NCBI GenBank assembly: GCA_021775425.1
Contig: JAJFHX010000050.1
Coordinates: forward strand, 50,039 to 114,038
DNA from: Hyphomicrobiales bacterium
Lineage (GTDB): Bacteria > Pseudomonadota > Alphaproteobacteria > Rhizobiales > HXMU1428-3
Length of the DNA stretch: 64,000 nucleotides
Reading direction: 5' to 3'
A program made the translations under genes and the position numbers. Shown here piece after piece: positions 44,785-54,399 of this stretch. A model generated the notes under the pieces. It saw only the letters and a list, made by a program, of their open reading frames with translations. It was not told the DNA's origin and made no database searches. Position 1 is the first letter of the stretch, and every line of letters starts with the position of its first letter.

Positions 44785-45960
44785 TTATCTGTGACGGCAA
44801 GGACGACCACGATAGGCACGGTGCTTTTTGTAGCCACGAACCGCAACACGTTCTGAGCGCCAGCCATAAACGGCAGGTTTCACGTGAACTTTGCGTTTTG
44901 CATGTGATACAACAACACGGCGTTTTACAGTTCTGTAAACCGGTGCGTGTTTTACTTTATAGTGACGTGCAGGCTTTACCATCACACGTACAATGCGTGA
45001 TCTGTAACGAGCTGGTCTTGATTCAGTCCAGGTTCTTGCTGGGCGAACCATGACACGTTTTGTCACTGTTTTGTAAACAGCCGGGTGATAGATGCGGTGT
45101 GTGCGGCCACGGCTTGTCATGACTTTCACACGTTTGGTTTTATAAACCGCAGGGCGGCGAACAAAACGAACCGATGCGCGTTTCTTAACGACACGGCGTT
45201 TGCGCCATGCGTATTGATCAGCTGTGCGGTGGGCAACAAGACGACCACCACTAACTCTTACGCGTTTTGCTACACGAACAGTTTTGTATGAACGATGGGC
45301 ACGGTGGTATCTGCCACGATCATGTGCGCAATTGCACCGACGTGATTTGTGGCGAGATCTGACTGCAACACGCTTGGTTCTATAAACTGTTTTATAAACC
45401 GGGGCTGTGCGGCTGTAGCTAACACGGCCACGTTTAACCAGTACACGTTCTTTTGCATAACCATAAACAGCTGGTGTGCGGATTGTATCCATGCCGCCGC
45501 GCTGGACAACATATCGTTTTGTTTTCCAGGCGTAGGTAGCTGGTGTTGAACGTGTTTCAGTCCAACCGCGTTTTACCATTACACGATGTGTGCGTGTGGC
45601 ATATTGTGCCGGGGTGCGATGAGTTTTTCTGTAACCCTTACTGACCAGAACTCTTTCGTGTTTCAGTCTGTATTGGGCACGCTCTACTCTGGTTTCAGTC
45701 CAGCCACGACGGACCAGATGTTTTGAAGCCTGCCAACCATAAACAGCTGGTTTATAGCTCACATGGCGTCTAGCCGGTGAGATCAGAACTTTTCTTTTCA
45801 CATGACGATAACGCACTGGCTGTGGTTTATGAACAGTACAGGCCGGTGCAGCTCGGTGGTAGGACTTCGCACGATCCAAACGTGATGTAGCGTTTGCATC
45901 AGTTATAAGTGTGAACATCCCAAGTGTTGCGCCTAACAGCGCAACGCAACGCATATACAT
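44785..45960 (-). CDS. Secreted, strongly basic repeat protein (PAVY/PAxY repeats)
   Basis: About 391 residues, with a signal peptide (MYMRCVALLGATLGMFTLI, cleavage near ANA). The rest is at least eleven diverged copies of a ~25-residue unit: PAVYGWQASKHLVRRGWTETR, PATYAWKTKRYVVQRGG, PAVYGYAKERVLVKRG, PAVYKTVTKRVMVRPA and PARYRSRIVRVMVKPA, consensus PAxY-x5-RVxVxxG-xxT. It is very rich in K, R, H, Y and V and lacks acidic residues; a central insert holds cysteines and histidines (RRCNCAHDR). A beta-rich surface or wall-binding role is inferred. AGGGAG stands nine bases before ATG 45960. No enzyme domain is visible. Confidence 0.75.
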   Translation of the reverse strand: MYMRCVALLGATLGMFTLITDANATSRLDRAKSYHRAAPACTVHKPQPVRYRHVKRKVLISPARRHVSYKPAVYGWQASKHLVRRGWTETRVERAQYRLKHERVLVSKGYRKTHRTPAQYATRTHRVMVKRGWTETRSTPATYAWKTKRYVVQRGGMDTIRTPAVYGYAKERVLVKRGRVSYSRTAPVYKTVYRTKRVAVRSRHKSRRCNCAHDRGRYHRAHRSYKTVRVAKRVRVSGGRLVAHRTADQYAWRKRRVVKKRASVRFVRRPAVYKTKRVKVMTSRGRTHRIYHPAVYKTVTKRVMVRPARTWTESRPARYRSRIVRVMVKPARHYKVKHAPVYRTVKRRVVVSHAKRKVHVKPAVYGWRSERVAVRGYKKHRAYRGRPCRHR

Positions 45961-46012
45961 AAATACGCACTCCCTCACAGTAATTTTAAGCAGTCTTGCT
46001 TTGTTAATAAAA

Positions 46013-46060
46013 TAGGGAGACTCACTCTTGTGCCGCCCCCCGTTCTAAAATTATTAAAAT
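46013..46060 (+). other. C-rich motif in the spacer between repeat protein and lemA
   Basis: The 506-nt spacer 45961-46466 has no gene that I can support. It contains a promoter-like TAATAAAATAGGGAG stretch followed by TGTGCCGCCCCCCGTTCTAAA (about 46034-46054), similar to a loop of the candidate small RNA at the right end (GTGCCCCCCGTCTAA). An 18-codon frame at 46154-46210 is too short to call. Partial inverted repeats occur near 46280-46320. The function is unknown. Confidence 0.2.
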
Positions 46061-46466
46061 ATTTTATTTCTGGAGATTAAAGACGGCATTGCACGACATG
46101 GTTCATATTTCTATGCAGGCGTGTTACTCACTCAAATAACCAGAGAAGACATCATGTCATCAGACCTATTACAGGCATTGCCGGTTGGCCAGTTCGAGAT
46201 GGCTTCTTAGTTAAAATATTGCAAAAACAACATTTTGTGTGTTTATATTCGACCTAAAGTGCGTGTAAGTCAAGCGGCCTCATTGATACATTCGAATGAA
46301 TATTCGATTGAAAGTGCTAAATTATAGCATCACGGCCTGAATGTTGCTTATTTGTACCAAATATTTTTGCTTCGTCTATTGGTCAGATAGATTCTGGGCT
46401 TGCATCAGGGGTGAGGTTTGATTACACCAACTACAGGCGTTTAGTGCTGTAAGGGAGAGCCGTTGT

Positions 46467-47072
46467 ATGTCATTTGTGGTCAGTTCGATCAGATTCTTTA
46501 TTATTGCCGGACTATTGTGTAGCCTTTCTGTGCTTTCAGGATGTGGCATAAATAATATTCCCACCAAGGAAGAACAGGCCAAAGCTGCGTGGAGCAATGT
46601 GCTTAATCAGTATCAAAGACGGGCGGAGTTGATACCGAACCTGATTGAGACAGTTAAGGGATTTGCAGCTCAGGAAGAAAAAGTATTTAAAGAAGTTGTT
46701 GAGGCCCGGGCCAAGGCGACCAGCCTGCAATTGCCAAAAGATATCACCACCAACCCTGAAGCGTTTCAGCAGTTTCAAAAGATTCAATCGCAGCTCTCTG
46801 GTGCGCTTGGCAGGTTGATCGCTGTTTCAGAGCGTTACCCTGATTTAAAATCAAGTCAGAACTTTTTGACGCTGCAAACTCAGCTTGAAGGTACAGAAAA
46901 CCGGATTGCAGTTGCGCGTAAAGATTATATTGATGCGGTGAAACGCTATAATACAGAACTAAAAACCATTCCGGGCCGGTGGTGGAAATCTCTGGTCTAT
47001 CCGGATTCTGAACTGATGGAAACTTTCACTGTGTCTGAAGAAAACCTGAAAGTACCAAAAGTTCAGTTCTAG
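46467..47072 (+). CDS. LemA family lipoprotein
   Basis: A 201-residue LemA protein. The lipobox LSVLSGCGINN (lipidated cysteine near residue 27) indicates a membrane-anchored lipoprotein. The LemA core is clear: EEQAKAAWSNVLNQYQRRAELIPNLIETVKGFA, VVEARAKATS, LIAVSERYPDLKSSQNFLTLQTQLEGTENRIAVARKDY (in parts) and YNTELKTIPGRWW. LemA proteins commonly sit beside TPM-domain (YgcG) genes, as here. Their function is not established. Confidence 0.94.
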   Translation: MSFVVSSIRFFIIAGLLCSLSVLSGCGINNIPTKEEQAKAAWSNVLNQYQRRAELIPNLIETVKGFAAQEEKVFKEVVEARAKATSLQLPKDITTNPEAFQQFQKIQSQLSGALGRLIAVSERYPDLKSSQNFLTLQTQLEGTENRIAVARKDYIDAVKRYNTELKTIPGRWWKSLVYPDSELMETFTVSEENLKVPKVQF

Positions 47073-47115
47073 CAGGCGGAGTCGTGAAGATGAATGGGGC
47101 TGTTGTTCTTATTTC

Positions 47116-47973
47116 TTGAGGGTATTTGCTGAGGTGACTGATCGCTACGATAGGAAATTATTTTCATTATCCGGCTTTTCTGTTGGCGGCAAAAGGTCTC
47201 TTTTCTGTTCACTATTATTGTTGCTATCCGTCATTTTGTCTGGTGCCGGAGCAGTTTCGGCTGCGGAAATAAAATTCCCCGAACTTTCTGGTCGGGTTGT
47301 TGATCAGGCCAATATTCTCAGCCCTAGCGAAGAAGAACAGCTGACCGCAATTGTTGCTGGCGTTGAGCAAAAATCTACCGATCAGATTGTGATTGTTACT
47401 GTTGGCTCGCTACAGGGTGTGACGATTGAGGATTATGGTGTTCAGCTTGGCCGGCACTGGGGCATTGGCCAGGCGGGTAAGGATAATGGGGTGTTGCTGA
47501 TTGTAGCACCCAATGAGCGCAAGGTCAGGATAGAAGTCGGTTATGGTCTGGAAGGTGTTTTACCGGATGCACTGGCCGGGTTGATCATACAGCGACGGAT
47601 CTTACCGTTTTTTAAAAAGGGTGATTTGCCAGGCGGCATTAGGGCCGGTGTTGAAGATATTAAAGACGCGCTGCTTGGGCAGAAGGAAGAGGTTCTGCTG
47701 CGCGCTAAAAAGCCTGAAAAACAGATAGACCCTTACCTGCCTTTGATTTTCTTTGCTTTCTGGCTTGTGCCGTTTGTTTATTTCATCAGCTCTGTCAGCC
47801 GGGACAGGCAGGTGAGCGGGCGTGTGCCGGGGGGCGTTGTTATTCTGCCCGGAAGTTATGGCGGCGCTGCTGATGGCTGGCGGGGTACTGGCGGGTTCAG
47901 CCGGACATCAGGGGGCGGATTTTCAGGTGGAGGTGGCAGTTTTGGCGGCGGTGGTGCTTCTGGTAGCTGGTAA
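47116..47973 (+). CDS. TPM-domain (YgcG-like) secreted/membrane protein
   Basis: A 285-residue protein with a signal/anchor region (LFCSLLLLLSVILSGAGAVSA, residues ~28-49). The TPM domain starts FPELSGRVVDQANILSPSEEEQL and has VVTVGSLQGVTIEDYGVQLGRHWGIGQ, KDNGVLLIVAPNERKVRIEVGYGLEG; these read like the family. A membrane span near 215-232 (YLPLIFFAFWLVPFVYFIS) and a glycine-serine tail (SGGGGSFGGGGASGSW) complete the YgcG pattern. The TTG start at 47116 is from frame length only and may be wrong. It is followed 18 nt later by a second TPM gene. Confidence 0.88.
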   Translation: MRVFAEVTDRYDRKLFSLSGFSVGGKRSLFCSLLLLLSVILSGAGAVSAAEIKFPELSGRVVDQANILSPSEEEQLTAIVAGVEQKSTDQIVIVTVGSLQGVTIEDYGVQLGRHWGIGQAGKDNGVLLIVAPNERKVRIEVGYGLEGVLPDALAGLIIQRRILPFFKKGDLPGGIRAGVEDIKDALLGQKEEVLLRAKKPEKQIDPYLPLIFFAFWLVPFVYFISSVSRDRQVSGRVPGGVVILPGSYGGAADGWRGTGGFSRTSGGGFSGGGGSFGGGGASGSW

Positions 47974-47991
47974 CGAATGGGAGACTTTGAA

Positions 47992-48633
47992 ATGAATTTG
48001 CTTGGTCAGGCGGATGCAAAACAAATTGGTGAAGCGATCACCCGGGAAGAAAAGCGCACCAGTGGTGAAATTGTTGCTGTACTGGCGGCGCAGTCTGGCA
48101 GTTATCGTTTATTGCCATTGTTTATAGCGGCGTTTCTTAGTCTGCTTGTGCCGCTTATTCTTATTTATCTGCCAGGATATACGGATGGGAAGTGGATGGT
48201 ATGGTCTGCTGAGAGAATTTATTTTTTTCAGTTGATTGTGTTTGTTGTTCTTTCATTGCTGCTTTCATTGCGGCCGATCAGATACTGGATTGTGCCGCGC
48301 TCATTAAAACGGCGCTGGGCACATGCTCATGCGCTTGAGCAATTTGCGGCACAGGAAATGCACACAACGAATGGGCGCACAGGCGTGATGATTTTTGTTT
48401 CTGTTGCCGAGCATTATGCCGAGGTGATTGGTGATATCGCGATTTATGAAAAAATCCCACAGCATGACTGGGATGAAATGGTCGGTGTGCTGACAAAGAG
48501 AATAAAAGAAAAAAAACCTAAAGAAGGATTTCTGGCGGCGATTGAAATGGCCGGGGGCTGGCTGGCTGAGCATTTCCCCCCTCGCACGGAACCGCTGGAT
48601 CAGCTTTCGAATCATTTAATTATCATTGAGTGA
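47992..48633 (+). CDS. TPM-domain integral membrane protein
   Basis: About 213 residues: a soluble N-terminus with ADAKQIGEAITREEKRTSGEIVAVLA, membrane spans at ~47-65 and ~75-100, then HALEQFAAQEMHTTNGRTGVMIFVSVAEHYAEVIGD, which is the TPM core of the COG3762-type proteins. ATG 47992 follows GGGAG by eight bases; an ATG at 47977 is an alternative. LemA-TPM-TPM form one unit, likely a membrane complex of unknown job. Confidence 0.87.
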   Translation: MNLLGQADAKQIGEAITREEKRTSGEIVAVLAAQSGSYRLLPLFIAAFLSLLVPLILIYLPGYTDGKWMVWSAERIYFFQLIVFVVLSLLLSLRPIRYWIVPRSLKRRWAHAHALEQFAAQEMHTTNGRTGVMIFVSVAEHYAEVIGDIAIYEKIPQHDWDEMVGVLTKRIKEKKPKEGFLAAIEMAGGWLAEHFPPRTEPLDQLSNHLIIIE

Positions 48634-48637
48634 TTTT

Positions 48638-48659
48638 AATCCCCTTTTTTGGGATTTTT
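48638..48659 (+). terminator. Terminator after the LemA-TPM operon
   Basis: AATCCC (48638-48643) pairs with GGGATT (48651-48656) and a T-run follows, 5 nt after the stop at 48633. The rest of 48660-48903 shows only AT-rich spacer before the glutamate dehydrogenase gene. Confidence 0.55.
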
Positions 48660-48903
48660 GATCCCGGTTTGTTCTAAATAAACACGGATTCCTGATAACA
48701 CTAAGAATTTGTTCATCTTTTTCCACCTAGACTTTTGGCAGATTGAGTCGCACCTGCCATCTGGGGTCTTTCGGTAGTGCGGTTTTCTCTTTTTTAATTG
48801 CATGCCCGTTTTAAGACTGGGTGGCGATTGTTTTGCGTTTATCGCTTGTCATTCTATATTTGTATCCGGGTGTGTTGGGGATTTTTAAAAGCGGACACCT
48901 GAT

Positions 48904-51900
48904 ATGGCACTCACTATGAAGAAGAATGACGACGATCCGATTTCATTACTTATTTCTGACCTGGCTCAACCGAAAGAGAAGGCAAAGACCTTATATGATT
49001 TCGCGAGGTATCTGTTTTCTTCTGTAAAATGGGAAGATGTTGATCAGGTCCGGAGATCATATTACAGCGAACTTGTTGCCCATTGTTTTGAGATGGTGCA
49101 GACGCGAAAAACCGGTCAGCCCAAGGTCGAAATATTTTCCCCCTCAACACAGCTATCGATAAATTCTGAATTACAGACTTGTACTGTAATTAACATCCAG
49201 AATGATGATATGCCGTTTTTGATTGATTCGTTGCTTGGGGAATTACAGGCTCGCAATATAAAAATTCATCAGGTGTTGCACCCGGTTTTAAAAGTAAAGC
49301 GGGATAAAAAGGGCAGCCTTCTGGGGCTGGTGCCGCCTGATAAAGATAAAACCGAGATTGCTACTATGGATGGTATTAAAGCTGAGAGCTTTATTTCTAT
49401 CCAGGTTGATGCACTTAAAGACGAAACCATAGAAGACCTTCAATCGGCATTACAGGATCTCTCCTGCCGGGTTGGTGTGGTGGTGAAAGACTGGCTGCTG
49501 ATGCGCAACCGGTTAACGTCTATTGCCAGTGAACTTTCAACCAATATGCCACAAGTGCCACTGGCGCAGCTTTCAGAAGCCGTGCAGTTTTTACGCTGGG
49601 CGAATGATAATAATTTCACCTTTTTAGGGATGCGGGAATATTCCATTAAGGGAAAAACCAAAAACAGCAAATTGGCACCAAAGCGGGGGTCTGGCCTTGG
49701 TTTGCTGAGAGATACCAAAGTTGAAGTGCTGCGGCGGGGCAAAGAACTGACGCATATGACACCAGAAGTGCGAAAATTTTTCTTTTCGCCCTCACCGATA
49801 ATTATCACTAAGGCCAACATCAAATCCGATGTGCACCGCCGGACATATATGGATTATATCGGTGTTAAACTTTATGACGAAAAAGGCAAAATCACAGGTG
49901 AGCTGAGGATAGTCGGCCTGTTTACGTCAGCTGCCTATGCGAGCAATGTTTCGGTTATTCCGATTTTGCGTCAGAAGCTGGATTATGTGCTTACGAATTC
50001 TGGTGTCAGCCGGGAAAGCCATTCCGGCAAGGCACTGACAAATATTGTAGAGACGTTCCCGCGGGATGAACTGTTTCAGATTTCCAATGAATTGCTGGCG
50101 AGTTATGCAAGAGAAATTGAAACGCTTGATCATTCACCGCGTGTGAAAGTTTTACAGCGGGTCGATGAGTTTGACCGGTTTGTATCACTGATGGTGTTTT
50201 TACCAAGAGATCAGTTTTCAACCGAGATACGACGTTCTGTCGGTAATTATCTTGCCAAGACTTTCAAAGGGCGAGTGAGCGCATTTTACCCCTATTTTGC
50301 TGAAGGTCCATATGTGAGAATTCACTACATTATCGGGCGGGATAGCGGCAAGACGCCTGAGTGTTGTTCTAAAATTCTGGCGAAAGAGGTTGAGGCGCTA
50401 TCACGGCGCTGGGAAGACCGGATGTATGATGAAATTGCAAAATTTTATGATGCAGAGGAAGCCGAATTACTGGTTGATCAATATGGGCCGGCGTTTCCAG
50501 TTGGCTATCGGGATATATATGATACCAGCCGGTTGATGAATGACATCCATATCATTGAAGAGATGGATGAAGACAGGCCGACGGCTGTTACCTTTTATCG
50601 TAATGAAAAGGATGATCGCTCCTCTCTTGAGGTGACGCTCTATAATCTTGTTGATCCTATTCCGCTTTCACGCCGCGTACCGATTTTTGAAAATCTCGGT
50701 TTTGATGTGATTGATGAGCGCAGCTATACCATTAAGCCTAACAAAGGTTCTGGGCAGCCGCCTGTATGCCAGCATATGATGCGCCTGAAAGTCAGGGGTG
50801 AAGGGGCTGTCAATCTTGATAAATTACAGGACCAGCTGGTTCAGGGCTTTATGGCTATCTGGAAAAATGAAGCTGCAAATGATGGTTATAATCAGCTGAT
50901 TTCTCTGATTGGTCTTGAGTGGCGAGAAGCAGCATTGATGCGTAGTTTTGGTCGCTATCTGCGGCAGATCAATCTGCCTTATGATCAGAACTATATGATC
51001 CGCACTTTGGTGCGTTACAGTGACGTTTCCCGTCATCTGGTTGATTTGTTTCACTGCCGGTTTAATCCGTGGCATACGGAGGCTGAGCAAAAAATGGTTG
51101 AAGCCAAGGCTAAACGTTTAAATAAGAAAATAAACGATATTCGTGGCACCATTCCCAGCCTTGATGAAGATCAGATACTGGGTCATTTTCAAAATCTGAT
51201 TATGGCGGCTTTGCGCACGAACTTTTTCCATGTTGACCAAAATGGTGATGCGCCTGAAGAGCTGGTGTTTAAATTTGACAGCCAGAAAATTGATGGCATT
51301 CCTTCGCCAAAACCTTTCCGGGAGATATTTGTTTATTCGCCGAAAGTGGAAGGTGTGCATCTCAGATTTGGCAAAATTGCCAGAGGCGGGATCAGATGGT
51401 CTGACAGGCAGCAGGATTTCAGGACAGAAGTTCTGGGCCTTGTGAAAGCGCAACTGGTGAAAAACAGCGTGATTGTTCCGACCGGTTCTAAGGGTGGGTT
51501 TGTGCCGAAAAATATGCCCCTTAATCCGTCGCGTGAAGAATTTATGGCGGCCGGTATTGCCGCCTATAAAAGATTTATCAATGGTTTGCTATCTATTACG
51601 GATAATATGGTCGGCAAGTCGATAGTACCGCCGTTGAATACTGTCAGATTTGATGATGATGACCCGTATCTAGTTGTTGCAGCGGATAAGGGCACCGCTT
51701 CATTTTCTGATATTGCGAATGAAATTTCCTGTTCTCGCGGCTTCTGGCTTGGGGATGCTTTTGCGTCTGGCGGGTCGCAGGGTTATGACCATAAGGTGAT
51801 GGGCATAACTGCACGCGGGGCGTGGGAAGCGGTAAAACGGCATTTCCGTGAAATGAATATTAATATTCAGCGCCAGCCTTTTACTGTAATTGGTGTTGGG

Positions 51901-53754
51901 GATATGTCAGGTGATGTGTTTGGCAATGGGATGCTGCTTTCTAAAGCCATTCGATTGCAGGCGGCTTTTGACCACAGAGATATTTTTATTGACCCTGTAC
52001 CGGACGCAAAATCAAGCTGGGTTGAGCGTAAACGGTTATTTGATATGGGCCGCTCAAGCTGGCAGGATTATGATCAGAAACTGATCTCCAAGGGGGGCGG
52101 GGTGTTTTCCCGTTCAGCAAAATCCATCAAACTGAGCTCAGAAATTCAGGAGATGCTTGGGGTCGATGCTGCCAGCATGTCACCCAATGAACTGATTAAG
52201 GCTGTTCTTAAGTCTGAGGCTGATCTGTTGTGGTTTGGTGGTATCGGCACGTATATCAAGGCTGGCAATGAATCTCACTCAGATGTGGGAGACAGGGCGA
52301 ATGATGGCATTCGTGTTTCAGCGAATGAGCTTTGTGTGAAAGTGATAGGCGAGGGGGCTAACCTTGGTATTACCCAGGAAGGTCGCATGGAATTTGCGGC
52401 TCTTGGCCATGCTATTAATACGGATGCGATTGATAATTCAGCAGGTGTAAATTCATCTGATCTTGAGGTGAATATCAAGATTGCGCTGGGGCAGGCGATT
52501 TCTGCCGGGCGGCTTTCTACGGCTGCGCGGAATAAAGTGCTTTCTTCCATGACTGAACAGGTGGCGGAGCGCTGCCTTGAAAATAATTATCTGCAAACAC
52601 TGACCCTCAGCCTCGGGCAAAAACGCGGCATTGGCGACCTTGGCTTTCAGCAGCGTCTTATGCGGCAGCTTGAGCGCAAAGGCCTGATGAGCCGTGATAT
52701 AGAAGGCCTGCCGGAAGACATCGAAATTGCTGAACGGTTAGAAAGTGGCAAAGCGCTCACCCGGCCTGAGCTTGCGACATTACTTGGGTTTGCAAAAATT
52801 GATCTCTTCAATCAACTGATTGAAAGTGATGTGATTGATGACAGCTATTTCAATTCATCATTAAAAAGATATTTCCCCGAAAGGATGCAAAAGGATTTTG
52901 CAACAGATATTCGTCATCACCCGTTGCGGCGTGAAATCATTGGCACGCAGCTGACCAATAATATCATCAACCGCGGTGGTTCGACCATGGTTGTGCGGCT
53001 GACAGAGGAAACAGGTCGTAATAGTGCGGAACTTGCGGCAGCGTTTACAGTCGTTACCGCAGTGCTTGGCCTTGAAGATTTATATGACCAGCTTGATCAG
53101 CTAGATACTAAAATGAAGGGTCAGGCTCAGCTTGAAATTTATCGCCGGCTGCAATCACTGACCCGGCGGATGACAGCATGGTTCCTGAATAATGGGTCTT
53201 TTGATGAAGGCTTATCGAAGGAAATAAAACTCTATAAATCCGGGATTGCGACTTATATGAAAAAGTCGAAGGCCGGGTTATCTGCTGAACGTAAAGAGGA
53301 GCTGGCGGCTGAAGTCGAAGCGCTGGTCAAAACCGGATTGCCGGAAAAAATCGCGTTGATGGTTTCTGATACATTCTTTAAGGCGAGCGGGTTTGATGTG
53401 GTGCTTGCTGGTAAGTCATCCGGCATATCCGTTGGCGAGCTTATTCCCATTCATATTGCGCTTGATGAAGAGCTTCAGCTTGGTGCGCTCTCGCGTATGA
53501 CGGGGCAGGTCTCTCATAGTGATGTTTATGATTTATGGGCCCTGAATGCGCTTGATAACCGGATTGAAGGTGTGCGCCGGCAGTTAATTGCCAGCATCGG
53601 GCAGAGTAAAGACGGTATTGATGGCTGGAAGAAAACGCATCAACCGGCACTTTCAAGAGTGAAAACAGCGATTTCTGAAATTATTGATGGGGGAGACCTC
53701 ACTCTTTCCAAGTTGATTGTCGGCGTTGGCCAGCTTGATGAACTGACTTTCTGA
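48904..53754 (+). CDS. gdhB: NAD-specific glutamate dehydrogenase, large (~180 kDa) type
   Basis: The 1616-residue size is diagnostic for the L_180 class. The N-terminal ~700 residues contain ACT-like regulatory modules (VINIQNDDMPFLIDSLLGELQ). The catalytic part has FRTEVLGLVKAQLVKNS and VPTGSKGGFVPK (catalytic/substrate lysine), VVAADKGTASFSDIANE and GVGDMSGDVFGNGMLLS (nucleotide-binding domain). The helical tail is typical. It oxidises glutamate to 2-oxoglutarate with NAD and favours glutamate catabolism. It is monocistronic with a strong terminator, and the start MALTMKK lies three bases after a GAT stop-free stretch; an ATG at 48916 is also possible. Confidence 0.96.
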   Translation: MALTMKKNDDDPISLLISDLAQPKEKAKTLYDFARYLFSSVKWEDVDQVRRSYYSELVAHCFEMVQTRKTGQPKVEIFSPSTQLSINSELQTCTVINIQNDDMPFLIDSLLGELQARNIKIHQVLHPVLKVKRDKKGSLLGLVPPDKDKTEIATMDGIKAESFISIQVDALKDETIEDLQSALQDLSCRVGVVVKDWLLMRNRLTSIASELSTNMPQVPLAQLSEAVQFLRWANDNNFTFLGMREYSIKGKTKNSKLAPKRGSGLGLLRDTKVEVLRRGKELTHMTPEVRKFFFSPSPIIITKANIKSDVHRRTYMDYIGVKLYDEKGKITGELRIVGLFTSAAYASNVSVIPILRQKLDYVLTNSGVSRESHSGKALTNIVETFPRDELFQISNELLASYAREIETLDHSPRVKVLQRVDEFDRFVSLMVFLPRDQFSTEIRRSVGNYLAKTFKGRVSAFYPYFAEGPYVRIHYIIGRDSGKTPECCSKILAKEVEALSRRWEDRMYDEIAKFYDAEEAELLVDQYGPAFPVGYRDIYDTSRLMNDIHIIEEMDEDRPTAVTFYRNEKDDRSSLEVTLYNLVDPIPLSRRVPIFENLGFDVIDERSYTIKPNKGSGQPPVCQHMMRLKVRGEGAVNLDKLQDQLVQGFMAIWKNEAANDGYNQLISLIGLEWREAALMRSFGRYLRQINLPYDQNYMIRTLVRYSDVSRHLVDLFHCRFNPWHTEAEQKMVEAKAKRLNKKINDIRGTIPSLDEDQILGHFQNLIMAALRTNFFHVDQNGDAPEELVFKFDSQKIDGIPSPKPFREIFVYSPKVEGVHLRFGKIARGGIRWSDRQQDFRTEVLGLVKAQLVKNSVIVPTGSKGGFVPKNMPLNPSREEFMAAGIAAYKRFINGLLSITDNMVGKSIVPPLNTVRFDDDDPYLVVAADKGTASFSDIANEISCSRGFWLGDAFASGGSQGYDHKVMGITARGAWEAVKRHFREMNINIQRQPFTVIGVGDMSGDVFGNGMLLSKAIRLQAAFDHRDIFIDPVPDAKSSWVERKRLFDMGRSSWQDYDQKLISKGGGVFSRSAKSIKLSSEIQEMLGVDAASMSPNELIKAVLKSEADLLWFGGIGTYIKAGNESHSDVGDRANDGIRVSANELCVKVIGEGANLGITQEGRMEFAALGHAINTDAIDNSAGVNSSDLEVNIKIALGQAISAGRLSTAARNKVLSSMTEQVAERCLENNYLQTLTLSLGQKRGIGDLGFQQRLMRQLERKGLMSRDIEGLPEDIEIAERLESGKALTRPELATLLGFAKIDLFNQLIESDVIDDSYFNSSLKRYFPERMQKDFATDIRHHPLRREIIGTQLTNNIINRGGSTMVVRLTEETGRNSAELAAAFTVVTAVLGLEDLYDQLDQLDTKMKGQAQLEIYRRLQSLTRRMTAWFLNNGSFDEGLSKEIKLYKSGIATYMKKSKAGLSAERKEELAAEVEALVKTGLPEKIALMVSDTFFKASGFDVVLAGKSSGISVGELIPIHIALDEELQLGALSRMTGQVSHSDVYDLWALNALDNRIEGVRRQLIASIGQSKDGIDGWKKTHQPALSRVKTAISEIIDGGDLTLSKLIVGVGQLDELTF

Positions 53755-53787
53755 TTCAATAAAAATTATATCTTTTTGAGGGAAGAC

Positions 53788-53828
53788 TGCCCGCTTCTCC
53801 CTTTTTTGGGGAGGGCGGGTTTTTTTTG
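53788..53828 (+). terminator. Terminator of the glutamate dehydrogenase gene
   Basis: CTGCCCGC ... GGCGGGT with inner CTCCC/GGGAG pairing forms a GC-rich hairpin (53788-53820), followed by an eight-T run. It is 34 nt past the stop. Confidence 0.9.
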
Positions 53829-53889
53829 AATTGAGGTAAATCAAAAAAACAGCTTGGCGATTGTTCAATCATTTGGCACGATGCGTCCT

Positions 53890-54399
53890 ATGACAGACAC
53901 AAAACGCAATGTTTTTGAATCAGGCCATGTACGGAAATTTCTGGTGGTGGTCGAAGAAGATGCCCCAGAAGTTGAGGCCGCGCTTGCTTTTGCTGCGAAC
54001 CGGGTGCGCCGCACCGGGGGGATTATCTCTATGCTTTATGTCATTGAGCCTGGAGATTTTCAGCACTGGCTAGGGGTGAAGGAAATTCAGCGAGAAGAGG
54101 CATTGCAGAAGGCTAAAGCCGTTTTCAGGCTGTTTCGCCGCAAATTAAAGACAGCTGGATTTGAAGATATTGTGGTTGAAGAAGTGGTGCGTGAAGGCAA
54201 ACGGGCCGAAGAAATTTCGTCTCTGATTGAGGTTGACGAAGATATTGCGATTATCGTGCTTGGGGCTTCAACTGAGCAATCCGGCCCGGGTCCGTTGATT
54301 ACTAATCTGTTTACAGGCAGCAAAGCTGGCAATTTTCCGATCCCGATTTCTATTATTCCTGGTCATCTGACGTGGGATGAAATAACCGCGCTTGCGTAA
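53890..54399 (+). CDS. Universal stress protein (UspA family)
   Basis: About 169 residues with an N-terminal beta strand RKFLVVVEEDAPEVEAALAFAA, then GGIISMLYVIEPGDFQHW and IIVLGASTEQSGPGPLITNLF ... ISIIPG, the Usp fold with its ATP-site G-2x-G-9x-G like stretch altered. It shares the form common in alphaproteobacteria. The start is uncertain: ATG 53881 or 53890, or TTG 53854; none has a strong ribosome-binding site. The 218-nt spacer after it (54400-54617) holds no feature I can support. Confidence 0.88.
   Translation: MTDTKRNVFESGHVRKFLVVVEEDAPEVEAALAFAANRVRRTGGIISMLYVIEPGDFQHWLGVKEIQREEALQKAKAVFRLFRRKLKTAGFEDIVVEEVVREGKRAEEISSLIEVDEDIAIIVLGASTEQSGPGPLITNLFTGSKAGNFPIPISIIPGHLTWDEITALA

Noticed and set aside
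44785..45960. CRISPR-like or tandem DNA repeat in the basic repeat gene
   Set aside because: The repetition is at protein level, diverged at DNA level, and lies in a single intact frame behind a signal peptide.
46154..46210. 18-codon frame starting ATGTCATCAGACC
   Set aside because: Too short, with a weak ribosome-binding site and no hydrophobic or conserved pattern.
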